Of a stretch of DNA of 64,000 nt, positions 35,300 to 46,619 are shown one piece after another. The DNA comes from Gnetum montanum (Eukaryota > Streptophyta > Gnetopsida > Gnetales > Gnetaceae): contig MNCI01013908.1 of NCBI GenBank assembly GCA_015680685.1, positions 1,374,955-1,438,954 of the forward strand, given 5' to 3'. Numbering within the stretch: the first letter of the stretch is position 1; each line of letters opens with the position of its first letter. The position numbers and the translations under genes were made by a program. The notes beneath the pieces are model-generated. The model ran no database searches. It saw only the letters and a list, made by a program, of their open reading frames with translations, and was not told where the DNA came from.

Positions 35300-35590
35300 T
35301 ATCTACTATGACGATAAATTGGTAGTTGCACCAGGTAGCATTCGCAATGATGATAAACTAGTAGCACAGAACAGTGTTCACTATGATGATAAACTGGCAA
35401 CAACCGTCTGTCACGACGTAAAACTGGCACTGTTAGTCCACTATGACTATAAACTGGCGTCGCACGTCCGCCACGATGTAAAACTAGCATGTACGGTCTG
35501 CTGGGACCTCAAACCAGCACAGTGGCCCACTGGGACCCTAAACCAGCACACGGTCTACCAAGACCTTAAACTGGGTTCGCGTCGCATCCT
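35300..35590 (+). repeat. Tandem repeat after integrase (about 30-37 bp)
   Basis: About nine degenerate units ending in GATAAACTGGCA, GTAAAACTGGCA or CTAAACCAGCA, preceded by YACTATGA, CACGAC or CTGGGAC. In frame 1 they read YDDKL / HDVKL / WDLKP. D's matching region is outside the window. Because it lies past the pol stop it is probably 3' untranslated. Confidence 0.75.
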
Positions 35591-35599
35591 CAATATGCA

Positions 35600-36395
35600 C
35601 CACCACCACTAGATACACATCGAACAAAGAGGCATGATACTGGCACACAGGTGGGACATCGCCACTCCAGGACATAGTTCTCGAAGCAAAGAGAACATGA
35701 TTTGGGGCGTACACACTACCACCTCTGGTGTCATGATGACCCTTCGAAGATGTCGTACGATGTTACATGGGCCCTTTGAACTTGCCGTCGCCACGGCCCA
35801 CTTCCTTGATGGTAGTTTCCGGGCCCGTTCCTGCTTCTGAGGTGTTGACAGTATTGTGGCCTAGCCACAATATTTTTGCGCTTCAGTTCCCTACCAAGAT
35901 TTTGGCTCGCGCAATCTTCAACTATGTGGTAGCTGATCTCATAGCTGAACTGAACACACATTCCTTTGGCGGGGATTCCAGTGCATCCGTGCCCCTGGTG
36001 CCTTGGGGAACTGCTCCCCCATGACCGGTGCTGTCAAGACTACTGCTGGCCTCCCTGCTTTGGGCATCTCACACCAACGATGGTGCCCAAGTGTAACAAC
36101 AATGCCAGTAGCCCGCGAGACATTGTCCTCATAGACGCATCCCCCTATAGCAGCAAAGGCTACAGTGTCGCAAAGTGAGTGCCTCGACTAACATGGTTGT
36201 TTGAGAGTGCAAATTTTGGCACACGCATAGCATAGCTCACCGTGCGGAAGGCTTCACTAGACAGGTCAGAATCCTCCATGGGTGTAATATAGCTCATCCT
36301 GCAGAGGGGAAACCTTCCTACAAGAGGTTGAAGAATAGTGCCAGCCAAAGATGAAAACGTAAATGAGCCCCTCAAAGCACTCTGATGAGGGACTC
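35600..36395 (+). other. 3' untranslated region of C with a weak polypurine tract
   Basis: No convincing frame; CG-richer than its surroundings. GATGAGGGACTCGG right before the 3' LTR may be the polypurine tract. The 3' LTR's first base appears mutated (GG instead of TG). Confidence 0.5.
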
Positions 36396-38153
36396 GGTTA
36401 CAAATAGATTTTTTAGAAGCCAAGGATTCCTAGACCTAAAACACCCTAAAGGAAAGAATGCAGGATCATCCTGGCCTCATCAGGCTCTTGCAGTTCGCAC
36501 AGCATCGTGGCAGTTCATCGGGAGAAGAACGTTCTGAGTCCAGGATGGCCAGTTCGGCAAATTTTCTACTTTGGACATGGACTAGTTTCGTAACGACCTG
36601 CCTACCCACCAAAGTAGCCTGAACAGCTAGTAGCCTACTTAGAAATGGTGCGTAGAATTGGCAGCAGTATCTTGGGTGCACAAAAAATAGTTCGGTAAGT
36701 ATTCTAAGTCACGAAGCCTGCTATGCTACGCTATGATATGTAGCGTAGCAAGCTTCAAAAAATAGTGGCAGAATGAAATGCTACACTACATGGTGACACA
36801 TAGCATAGCATATCAATGACTTCACTACCCGCTCCCCTCACCCAACTTCGAGTTCTGTAGTAATGTCTTTTTTCGTCAGGAAGTGGCAGACCATGTTTGC
36901 TACTACGCTACGCTAAGCTACATGGTGCAGCAAGGTGTGGCAATCCTACGGAAGGGACATAAGGTAGTTAGAAAGGTGAAATCATCAAAGTCTACAAAAC
37001 TTACATCGTAGGAAAATAGGTTGAAGATTAGCAAAACCATTGCGATTAAGGCCAGTCGCTATGCTACGCTACGCTACGTAGCGTAGCATCGTGTAGCAAG
37101 TATGTGATGTATGGTAGGACACGTGGCAAGATGCTATGCCATGCCAAGCAAGTCACAATGCACAGCATGGCATGTAGGTGGTCGTGCGACATCAATGCAC
37201 TCCACCCAATCAGACTATTGGCACACATCTCTAGGAGCTGACGGTGCAATCGCAACATAGTAGGATCGCAGTTATTGCATGGTAGGCTTGCATCAAAACA
37301 GTCTTGTAAGCCCAACGGTCACAGACGGCTCGAGTAACGCCAGTAAGGTAGCACAAGTCTACGACACGTAGCATTCAAACAGTCTCTTTTGCTTACCTTT
37401 AGCCCTATAAATAGCCTAGCAAATAGCACACAAAAGGTCCAAAAAAAATTTCTTGGCTAAAAGGGAAAAGGTACCTGAGATTTGGAAAAAGAAAAGAAAA
37501 AGCCAACAATCTATAAAAGAACCTCTCTCGGCCGACGTAAAATCCCGGTCTTCATTCTACCACCTTGGTAGGATCCTGCATTGTTTGTACGTGAAGTCTG
37601 TGCCCAAGCACATAGCTCTTTCTGTTCCTCGGCATTCTTCGATTACCCTCGAAACTTTTTCACTCTGTCACGCTGTGCAGCCGATTGTATCCATCCTGAC
37701 CAAACGATTTGTAGCTCTGAAGTGGTGCATGTTCCTAACCGCATCTTATTTTACCTCTCATCTACTATCTAGCTTTCTTGCATTATTTTCTATCTTATTT
37801 ACCTTCAAGCATCATCTCGTATTACTGCTGCATTTACATTTCTCATGTTCAGCATCACTTCATATTACCATCGCATCTCTCCTTTATTCATTATTTTGCA
37901 TTATTGTTGCATTTTTACAGTCCCTTTCTTTTTCCGCTGTATCTACCTGTAAACACTATCTCACAACTCGTACAATTTATATTACAAAAGGCTATATTAA
38001 CACCAATGTAAGTCCCTGTCTAATCGACTAGACTGTTTAGGGCACCCTGTGTTTGCACACACCCAGCACTGCCCCCCCGCTGGCATAGGATTGGAACTGT
38101 TGCATCTGCCGACCTCGGCGTTCTTCCAGCCACCGACATTTTAAGTTGCTACA
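36396..38153 (+). repeat. 3' LTR of element C
   Basis: It pairs with 17912-19667. TATA box at 37406-37413. A perfect 20-bp palindrome lies at 37068-37087. It contains a 192-codon open frame (37453-38031) that is broken in the 5' LTR and absent in D, so I do not call it a gene. It ends GTTGCTACA. Confidence 0.88.
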
Positions 38154-39080
38154 AGACCATTGTAGGACCATTTGGCAAAGACAAATCAAAGAAAAAGTAG
38201 TATTTTCTGAAGAACATGAAGATGCCATAGATAGATTGCTGCAAATATATCAAATTGTACAAAATATTTTTGACATTCCTAGTAATATCATAGTAGTTCA
38301 ATTTGAACTAATTTCTACCAAAGGGAACTTAGCTATTACATAAACAAGATTGCAACATGCAGAGTTGAGTATTTAGAGGCTACAAGATCAATTAGTCTAA
38401 CTCAAAATTGAATAATAAGATCTAGCTAATTGCATCACACTATAACATATCAATGTCTTTAGGAATGAATAAGTCAAGTAGCTAATTATCAAACAACATC
38501 AACTTAGGATGGAACGAGAACAAGCAATTTGGGATGCATTAGCAATACCCACAAAAACATATCATAATGCTAAAGTAATCACGGAGCTATAAGCATATAA
38601 CAAAAGGCTTTTCATAGATAATAGAAGGTTCATAAATGTGAAAAAAGGGAATAACATGTTAGAGAAAACTTTTCATCAACTAAGAAAGCAATTTACCCAT
38701 GTCAACTATGAAGTGAAACAATTAACCCAAGAAAATAAAACCTTGTCAATGTAAGAAGTCTATGCAATCCATCACAAGTTCACTATTTAAATTAGCACAT
38801 GTAAAAATGATGCCAAGATGCCTAAAAACTTACAAAAACATTTCAAAGACTAGATATGCATATAAAAATAAGTAAATGAAAAGGAGATCCAAATGATGAA
38901 GGCCAAAATCAACCTAGTCAAGAAGCATCTTCGAAATTGGCAATCCATCTTAGACAATCTTACCTTGGTCACTCAAGTAGAATTGAAGGTCAAAGATTTG
39001 CAAATTTAAGATTTAACAAAGTACATGGAGTTGATGTTGACCTTTTAGTATGTCAAAAACTTAGAAAATGTAAAATGTGA
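38154..39080 (+). pseudogene. Unidentified decayed coding region, coiled-coil part
   Basis: The plus-strand frame (with stops) is rich in Glu, Lys, Gln and Leu in heptad-like patterns: EEHEDAIDRLLQIYQ near 38211-38255, a LEKTFHQLRKQF segment near 38660-38690, and a MKAKINLVKKHLRNWQSILDNL segment near 38900-38960. It looks like a coiled coil. It may continue the region cut at 17911. A weaker alternative is an N-terminal gag domain of a distant Tat-like element that used 36396-38153 as its LTR, since HED and a LQDQLV-like helix also occur in C gag. Confidence 0.35.
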
Positions 39081-39099
39081 AAAATGTATTTGTATTTCC

Positions 39100-40128
39100 T
39101 TGTAGGACTAAGTAAGACCAAGAGCATGATGAGATTGGGACAATAAAATTATCAAGGGCTTTAATGTATAAAGACATTAGATCAAGATAAAGAGCAAATC
39201 ATAAGTCATAACAAGAGCTATGCTGAGATGATAAGAAGAGCCAAAACTTCAAAATGAGAGCTATGTTAAGATGGTAAAATAAGATCTAAAAGAAAAAGAT
39301 GAGAGCTAGGATTCAAATGAAATCTACGAGTCAAATGAAGATGTTCCAAGGACTACTAATGTTTCAAAATGACAAAGGAATGCTTTAGAAATCAAAATGA
39401 TCCAGCAAACTAGATGTCTCAAAAAAATAGTAGATATCTATCTTGGAGAATAGATGTCTCATGATAGACATCTCACTATGGACGTCTCCACTTTCAGGTA
39501 GACATCTCTCTTTCATTGTGGTTGGTTGCAATTAGACATCTCATCCTCATAGTAGACATCTAAACTAGCCATTTAATATCCATTGTATGATTTCTAAGGA
39601 TTTTTTGAAAAATCAAAGGGTATAATACTAAGTGAAATTCTTGGGAAAGGGGTAAGTACTATTCATTAAAAGATATATCATTGGCTACTAAAATAGAATT
39701 TGCTTTTGTTCTTGATAGATTCATCATTTGTATGTATTTTATGTACTGAGCTTTAATTGTAAGGACCTTGTAAATCAAGTTATAATCTTTCCTTGATATT
39801 TTTCTTTTTTTCTTTATAGCCTTGTGGGGTTGATGTGCTTCTTGTAGGAAGGAATCTTCATTAAGCTTGTTGGGACCTTATGGGGTTGAGTGGTTTTATA
39901 GCAATGACACACTCTAGAGTAGAGATCAAATATTGCAAAGGTTATGGTTCCCTTCAAACCACATTTTTTTGAAGCAACAAATTCTAGTGGTTTGCATGGA
40001 TTCTACCCTCTATGTGTGCATGTACCTAAGTTGAGAAACTACATAAAAATTGTGTTTGATTTTGGTGGCTACAATAATTTTAATTGGGAACCTTATTCAA
40101 TGCTCCTTCTAAGTTCTTGATCCTCAAG
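39100..40128 (+). repeat. Probable Copia-type LTR of remnant K
   Basis: Non-coding, ending just before a TATCAAAAC sequence that could be a decayed initiator-Met PBS (about 40130-40142), and followed by a Copia-like gag start. It holds a cluster of AGATGTCT / AGACATCT motifs. The left LTR border and any second LTR are not seen, so the limits are approximate. Confidence 0.35.
39412..39562. repeat. Cluster of AGATGTCT / AGACATCT octamers
   Basis: Eight copies in both orientations within 150 bp: near 39412, 39432, 39451, 39466, 39481, 39500, 39534 and 39554, two of them with one changed base. They may be U3 enhancer-like boxes of the Copia LTR. Confidence 0.65.
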
Positions 40129-40139
40129 TCATATCAAAA

Positions 40140-40733
40140 CCTGATACTCATGATTTTAAGCATAACAGATCAAGAGTGAATAGAGGAAGGAGGATCATAC
40201 ATCAAGTCACCAACGTTCAATGGGGTCACTGTTACATATTGGAAGACTCAAATGCAAGAGTTATTTAAGTACGTAAGGTTCTTAGTTTGGGCATTCATCT
40301 TGGATGGTTGAACTCAACTCATCAACAGCATTTTGGGTAGCAAATGTAAGACTAGAGGTAAAAAATCTAAACTTTCAAATTTTGATACCTTTTCTATGGA
40401 ATCTTGGATATGTGGTGGAAGAGGTCATATGGCCTCTAAATGATACAATGTTTATAGGTCACAAGAGAATGAGTATAGTGAAGAAATAAGAAGAAGAAGC
40501 ATCTATATAAGGTTGAACTCAACTCATTAGTAGCATTTTAGGTAGCAAAGGTATGAACAAAGGTAAGAAATCTAAACTTTTAAATATTCATAAATTTTCT
40601 ATGGAATGTTGGACATGTGGTGGAAGAGGCCATATGGCCTCTGAATGATGCAATGTTTACAAGTCACAAGAGAATGATTATAGTGAAGAAATAAGAAGAA
40701 GTAACATCTATATAAGGTGGGATGATGAAGAGG
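40140..40733 (+). pseudogene. Copia-like gag of remnant K, left part
   Basis: PTFNGVTVTYWKTQMQELFKY (about 40207-40270) matches the usual Copia gag start (FDGSNY-W). The middle of gag is missing. Two zinc-knuckle segments (CGGRGHMAS) follow in tandem copies: about 40290-40513 and 40514-40718. The gag is cut by element B at 40733 and resumes at 50585. Confidence 0.6.
40290..40718 (+). repeat. Tandem duplication of the zinc-knuckle segment
   Basis: Two copies of about 205-220 bp, roughly 85-90 percent alike. Each runs from ttgaactcaactcat through the zinc knuckle to aagaagaagcatctatataagg or its equivalent. They reflect a local duplication inside gag. Confidence 0.75.
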
Positions 40734-41540
40734 TGATGAACCGCAATATCGTGTATGCGATATTGCATACACGATATCACAGCCACCATGCAATATCATG
40801 TCCTGCCTCATCTTCTATAAATAAGAGGTGATGCCCTTGGTTCTAAATAGCTAGATTTAGATCCTTAACTAGATTCTTGTAGTTTTGTCATTCTAGAGTT
40901 AGAATTATTTCTATCTGCCCATAGTAGGAGTCATAGAGTGAATGGATCTTTATTCGAGCAATTTGTACTTGAGCACAATTTTGTGTATGATAATAAAGAC
41001 AAACTTTATGATAAACCTTGTAGCATACAAATTAAGGTAATTAGCAATTAATTACTATTTAACACTTTCCTAATTAATTAATATCTCTCTCAACCTTCAA
41101 CCCCCTTAGTTAAATACACTCAGTACGACCGCTTCGAGCATGCATGTAGCGCTTGGTAACCCAGTAATGATTAGCATTTGGTAACCCCAGCAATGCTGCA
41201 TTGGTTCAAGATGTGTACGACAAGTGGGAATGGATACTAGTGTTAGGAAAATTTAGAAGCTAGTTAATGAATAGTTAATGTAAGTTAGCCACTTAGTTCT
41301 TCTCCCTCTCCTTTATTAGTAGAAGACATAAAAAACAAAAAATCTATAAAAATCATATATCTCAAGCTTACTTAACCATACAACCATGACAATACAAGTA
41401 AGTTTGGGAAGACAATGATTGATTAACCCTGAGTGTTCCATTAATGTGCATAAGAACTTGGTCCTTGGAGTTCGGCCGGATCATGCATGAAATACTTGTA
41501 TTCGTATGGTTGAGTGTAGGGGGTATCTTGCCACTCATCA
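40734..41540 (+). repeat. 5' LTR of element B
   Basis: It starts TGATGAACCG and ends CACTCATCA. TATA box at 40816-40823. Near the start is a hairpin with 13-bp perfect arms (40746-40758 and 40765-40777) that the 3' LTR lacks. Confidence 0.9.
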
Positions 41541-41560
41541 GAGGCACTGTTGCTAGGGAC
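41541..41560 (+). promoter_or_regulatory. Primer-binding site of B
   Basis: GAGGCACTGTTGCTAGGGAC directly follows the LTR. It is a lightly decayed tRNA-Asp complement (TGGCGCCGTTGCCGGGGA type). Confidence 0.75.
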
Positions 41561-41689
41561 TTAGTTGTTTGTGCAATGTGTAGAACATAGGAAATCATTC
41601 ATATCATTGGAATGTTAGAATGAACACTTAAGGTTAATCAAAGAAAGAAAATACGACAGTACATTACATACAAAACAAGACAAACTATC

Positions 41690-44040
41690 TTCTTCTTCAC
41701 ATAAGAGCACTTCACCACCTAGGACTAACACAAGAGGCATTCGGCAACATAATACACATAACTAGGATCCACTAGTTCCTTAATAGTTTTGTGTGGTATA
41801 TACTCATCCCGATGATTATATACTCAATTTCACCTTTATTCTCCACCAAGACAAACAACTGTGTTGGAGAGATTTGGAGGGTAACATAGTGTTGCCTCTA
41901 GACCGATCAGTTCCCAACATGCTCCTTCATGCTCTCACACAAATAGGAATGCCACTTTTATATGTAGAATATGTTGCATGTGATCATGACTCAAGGGACT
42001 ATCATCCCACAGAAGCGCAATATCAAAGGGACTTGCGATAAGAGAGATACCATACATCTTTGAAGGGTAAATTCCCCCATGACACAATGCATGTTTTGAG
42101 CAAAATTGAGGATGGTGAACCTACCTTAATAGTTTCCTCATGAAATGATGTTCCTCCTTCTAACATTGGTCAGGAGGTAGTGTATCAGAACCTTGCACTC
42201 CACTATTCACAACCCTGGTTCTGATACCCATGAACATGAACACATGATAAGAGTGGATGTTCTGATCATGATCATGATCGAGGTTGAGACCACCAAAGAG
42301 AAGGTAGAAAACATCTTCATGGATATGGTTCTCCTTATTCTTCACCTTCATTATCATCTTCACCTTCTCCTTCAGTGTTTGGACACAGTCATAGGGAAAC
42401 CAATTGTGAGGATAAGGGGAAACAATGTGAAATTCATCGATGAGACAATTAAGAATGAGGACAAGGGCACTCTATAGAATCAAGGCATAGAAGAAGGGAG
42501 AGCAGGGAACCACATAGAAACCATAGACACTATGAACGAGATGATCATGAAGTACCCCTACTCAAAACTAGAAGCATGCTAGATATAACGGAGGCCATAA
42601 AAGTTCCAACAAGGCACCAAAAGGATAGTAGGATCAAGAGGTTAGACATGAACAACATCCCATGATTTGAAGGGGGATACAATGCTGATCCTCAAAGTCA
42701 TTTACAAGCATTCCACGATGCATGTGCCTTGCAAAGCATAGAAAACGAATGGCAAAAACTAAAGCTTTTACTAAGGACACTAGTGAAAGAAGCTGAAAGT
42801 TGGTACTGGTCCTTAGAACCGGAATCCATTCGGAGGTGGAGTACAATCTTATAACTGTTCAATGATAAGTACCAAACGTACTCCCAAGTGTCTAACCTAT
42901 GAAAGCAAATCCAAGGATGGAAGCAAGGAAATCATGAACCCTTGGATGCTACCATAGGCTGCTATTATGCACTATTACATCGTTGCCCTGGCCATGGTTA
43001 TTTGTAGCGAGATCAACTACGTCATCTTGTGGATGGACTTAGGCATGAAACAAGAAGAACCCTTGGGACATATGCCCAAGGAAGGTGATCGAAGCTTAGG
43101 TCTCATCAAATTCATAGACTACTAGAGCAAGTTGCCAAAGAAGAAGGTGTGCTACGAAAGAGAGAAAATGTAGAATAATACAACCGAGATCCTTCCCTTT
43201 GAAAAAGGGGAGTGCGATTTTGTGAGGAGGAGGAAGAGTCACCACTTGAAGAGATGGTGAATAGGAAAAATTTGCCTCTCCAAAAGTTAACATTAGAAGT
43301 ATTGGCAAAGGTACACCAAATGTGGGACTCCCTGGATGGTAGGTTTGAAACTATTCTTAAAATTGTAGAGGAGTCTAGGGAGTGAGGTAGTGACCGTGAC
43401 AAAAAGAAAAAGAGAAAAGTAGAAAATGCACATAACAAGGGTAAGGGAAAAATGGCCATCATAGAAGAGGTTGTGGATTTAGACACAAACAATGATAGTG
43501 GATGCGAGATATGCCAATACGACCATTCTAAGGGATGTTACCTAGTGATCTCACATATACAAGAGTCTAGGATGTATGCACTCAACCCACGACTAAATAA
43601 ACGACAAGCACCCCAAGAGTTACCTTATTCCCAAGGTAAACCAAGGCAGTTCTATCAACCTTCAACATATTATCCAAGTAGAACTCCACCACAACCCGTT
43701 GAGAAACATCAATAGTGGCAATACCCATAGTCATGGGGGATGCCACCACCAAGGCAACAATACCCATACGCACAACTTGATCCATATGGATACTAAGTGC
43801 AGCACCCAATCTCTCCATGTTACTCTGTTAGTCACATTACACCACAACATCACTACCAAGCCTATGAGTATCATAGAACTCCTTCTCCTAATGGAGATAA
43901 CCCACAAATATACCATCTTTCAAATCCATCCATAGCTCTCACACCAATAGATCCATTACCACCTGCTCCAGTAATGTAAGGGGAACTCCCTACTCAACCA
44001 CAACAACGCAATGCCACAAGGGCTATAAATCCTTAACCCA
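41690..44040 (+). pseudogene. gag of element B
   Basis: The N-terminal part (41793-42041) reads open with WRDLEGNIVLPLDRS; the start ATG used in A (2396) is changed here. A low-complexity His/Asp linker follows (42220-42330). The capsid core is at 42661-43090 (FEGGYNADPQSH, FNDKYQTY, HEPLDATIGCYYALL), then a Lys/Glu-rich part and a short zinc knuckle CEICQYDHSKGC at about 43504-43540. A Gln/Pro/Tyr-rich tail runs to 44040. Stops interrupt it in about ten places. Confidence 0.8.
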
Positions 44041-44199
44041 CTGTTGGTTCTGACAACCGTATGAAGAAAAGGCCTTTCTTTAAGACCAACAGTCCAACCA
44101 AGCCCTTACAACCACAAGCAATTGAACCTCGGAACGCCTCCCCTTCAAATAGAGCTTCAGAGCTCCCTTCGAACCAAACACCAAGTTCAATGCATACAT

Positions 44200-44690
44200 T
44201 CATGTTAACACATGTCGTTACTGACTGGATGAAGTTTGGCCACCTTCCTAGGAAATTCTCTGATCCTATAAGCCCTCTAATCTATCTCTAAATCATTGGG
44301 AATGAGCCATGAAAAGATCTTCTGGATTCAGGTTCTGGACTCAACTTAATATCGCAAGAAATGTACAAAGCCTAGAACCTGCCTCCATTAAAGAAGAAAA
44401 ATATTTTCCTAGATATGGCTGACCAATCCATCACTGTTCCCTTAGGACTAGTGGAGGACATTGTCACCACTATGTGTGGGTGGTCGTACCCAGTTAATTT
44501 CCTAGTGATACAAGTGCATAACGGTAAAGGGTACTTCCCAATAATAATGGGAAGGGCATGGCTAAGTACTATAGATGCATGCCTAGGAATCTACAATCTT
44601 TCCCTGGAAATATCTAAGGAGAACACTTTTGGAAAGATCGAGAAGAAGAAGGTTCCATGCATCGCATATAGTGATATAGGGTGAAATTGC
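44200..44690 (+). pseudogene. Aspartic protease of element B
   Basis: The active site LLDSGSGLNLIS is intact (Asp-Ser-Gly at 44325-44333). The open C-terminal part 44415-44684 has PLGLVEDIVTT, WSYPVNFLVIQV and PIIMGRAWLST. A few stops lie upstream (for example 44290). Confidence 0.8.
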
Positions 44691-44840
44691 ATGCTGAGAT
44701 CATGGGTTGTGCGAAGTTTAGCATTGCCTGCATGCAACCAGTGTGCACAAAACATTAACATACAAAAGTGCCTGTATGCAGCAGCCACATAACAAGAAGA
44801 CACCTAGTGGCTAATAGCTGATCAAGAGAGCAACTCACTA

Positions 44841-45990
44841 ATGTGCATGGAACTAACTAAGGGAATAACTTATGCTTATGTCGAAAGCATAGATGCACAA
44901 GAGCAAGTCCACTGGGAACTTCCAAGTCTTAACCTTAAAAACATCAATTGGGGGAGGTTGGAAATTCCTAAGAAATTCAAAAAAGAGCCCCTAGAATTGA
45001 AACCATTTTCCATCGGTCTAGAATATATGATTCTTAAAAATGAAAAAATGGTAATCATCAATGCAAGACTTGCTTCCAAACAAAAAGGAAGACTATTGAA
45101 AGTAATAACCAAGTGGTCAAAAGCCTTTGGCTGGTCATATCCCAAATTAATTGGAATAGACCCTAGGATATGCTAGCATAGGATTTACACTGACCTTTCC
45201 ATGAAACCTCGAAACCTACCATAGAGGCAATTGAACCTAAAATTGAAGAAAGTAGTAAAAGAAGAAATAGAATAGCTTCTTAAGGCTGGGTTCATATATT
45301 CCATTGCTAATAGAGAATGGGTTAGCCCTCTAGTAATCATGCCCAAAAAGGGAGGCAAATGGAGGATGTGCATAGATTTTAGGTTACTGAACATGACAAC
45401 ATTTAAGGATCACTTTCCATTGCCATTCATTGACCAAGTCTTAGACACCATAGCAAGGCATCGATATTACAGTTTTCTGGATGGCTATAGAAAATATAAC
45501 CAAATAAAAATAGCCCCAAAAGACCAAGCCAGGACAACATTCACCAATCCTTGGGGAACATTTGTGTATAAAAAAATGTTGTTTGGCTTGTGTAATGCTC
45601 CAACCATGTCTCAATGCCTAGTTCTAACCATATTCCAAGAGTGGATAGGGAACAGAGTGGAAGTCTTTATGAATGACTTCTCCACCTATGGAACAAGTTT
45701 TGATCAAGCCTTGGACTAATTAGAGCAAGTGCTAAAAGGATGTGCAAAAACCAATATGAGGCTCAACTAGCAGAAAAGCCATTTAATTATCCAAGAAGGC
45801 ATAGTACTTGGGCATAAGGTTTCACATGTAGGAATAGAGGTAGATCCTCATAAAATTAGGGTTATCCAAGGAATCACCCATCAATCAAAAACTGTTAAAG
45901 ACATTCAGTCATTCCTTGGACACACTGGCTACTATAGGAGATTCATTGATAACTTCTCCAAGATTTCCAAACCATTGGTAGAGCTAACAA
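44841..45990 (+). pseudogene. Reverse transcriptase of element B
   Basis: The pre-RT linker is open from 44841 to 45176; RT is open from 45339 to 45719 (PKKGGKWRMCIDFRLLN, FKDHFPLPFIDQVLDTIARH, YSFLDGY). The catalytic box reads FMNDF (45666-45680): the first Asp of the pair is Asn, which should inactivate the polymerase. The thumb continues to about 45990 with FLGHTGYYRRFI. Confidence 0.88.
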
Positions 45991-46490
45991 AGAAGGACGT
46001 ACCTTTTGAGTGGACCAGGGAATGTGAACAAGCATTCCAAACCTTGAAATGAAAGCTAGTAGAAACTCCCATTCTACAAGCTCCTGACTGGTCCAGACCA
46101 TTCCATATCATGACTGACGTGTCCAATTATGCCTTAGGAGTCGTACTTACATAGTTAGATGACCAAAAATGCCCTTACTACATCCACTATGCAAGTAGAA
46201 GTATCTTCAGTGCACAACTTAACTACACAACTACAGAGAAAGAATTAATGGTTGTAGTGTTTGCACTGAATAAGTTTAGGCGCTATGTGTTACATTATAA
46301 AGTGTTCATCCACATGGATCATAGTGTAATATTTTTCCACATGAATAAGCCAATGGTTAGCCCTCGTATTATATGATGGCTGGTAATTCTACAAGAGTTC
46401 GATCTAATGATGATCGATCAGAAAGGCACCAATAAGGTAGTTGCAAATCATTTATCTCAGTTGTGTTGGGACAACAAAGAGGATGAATAG
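45990..46490 (+). pseudogene. RNase H of element B
   Basis: FEWTRECEQAFQTLK starts it; VSNYALGVVL, YTTTEKELMVVVFAL, HMDHSVIFF and ANHLSQL follow. Stops fall at about 46051, 46154 and 46374. It aligns with A at 6640-7140. Confidence 0.8.
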
Positions 46491-46619
46491 GTAATATTTG
46501 ATCATTTTCTTAATGAAGCACTCTTTGTCGGTGTAGTGAATAACTAACTACCCATGGAGACAAACTAGTATGGTAGCATTCTCATCTATCTCCTTACTCA
46601 ACAAACATCACAGGAGATG

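Larger units (their letters stand above)
17912..38153 (+). mobile_element. Tat-like Ty3/Gypsy LTR retrotransposon C (20 kb) with an antisense gene
   Basis: LTRs of 1756 and 1758 bp enclose gag, protease, a 7.5 kb insert-like segment with an antisense gene and minisatellites, then RT, RNase H, a second RNase H, integrase and a repeat-rich 3' end. RT wording (DFQDLNKAT, SFMDGF, YMDDIAVKS) and the dual RNase H place it in the Tat lineage. The size is comparable to the largest Tat/Ogre elements. No target-site duplication is seen: TATTA before, AGACC after. All sense genes have stops, although RT, the second RNase H and integrase keep most catalytic residues. Confidence 0.88.

Noticed and set aside
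37453-38031. 192-codon ORF in the 3' LTR of C, starting 40 bp after the TATA box
   Set aside because: It is broken in the 5' LTR (stops near 19191, frame change) and absent in D's LTR. Its hydrophobic part comes from the T-rich U5.
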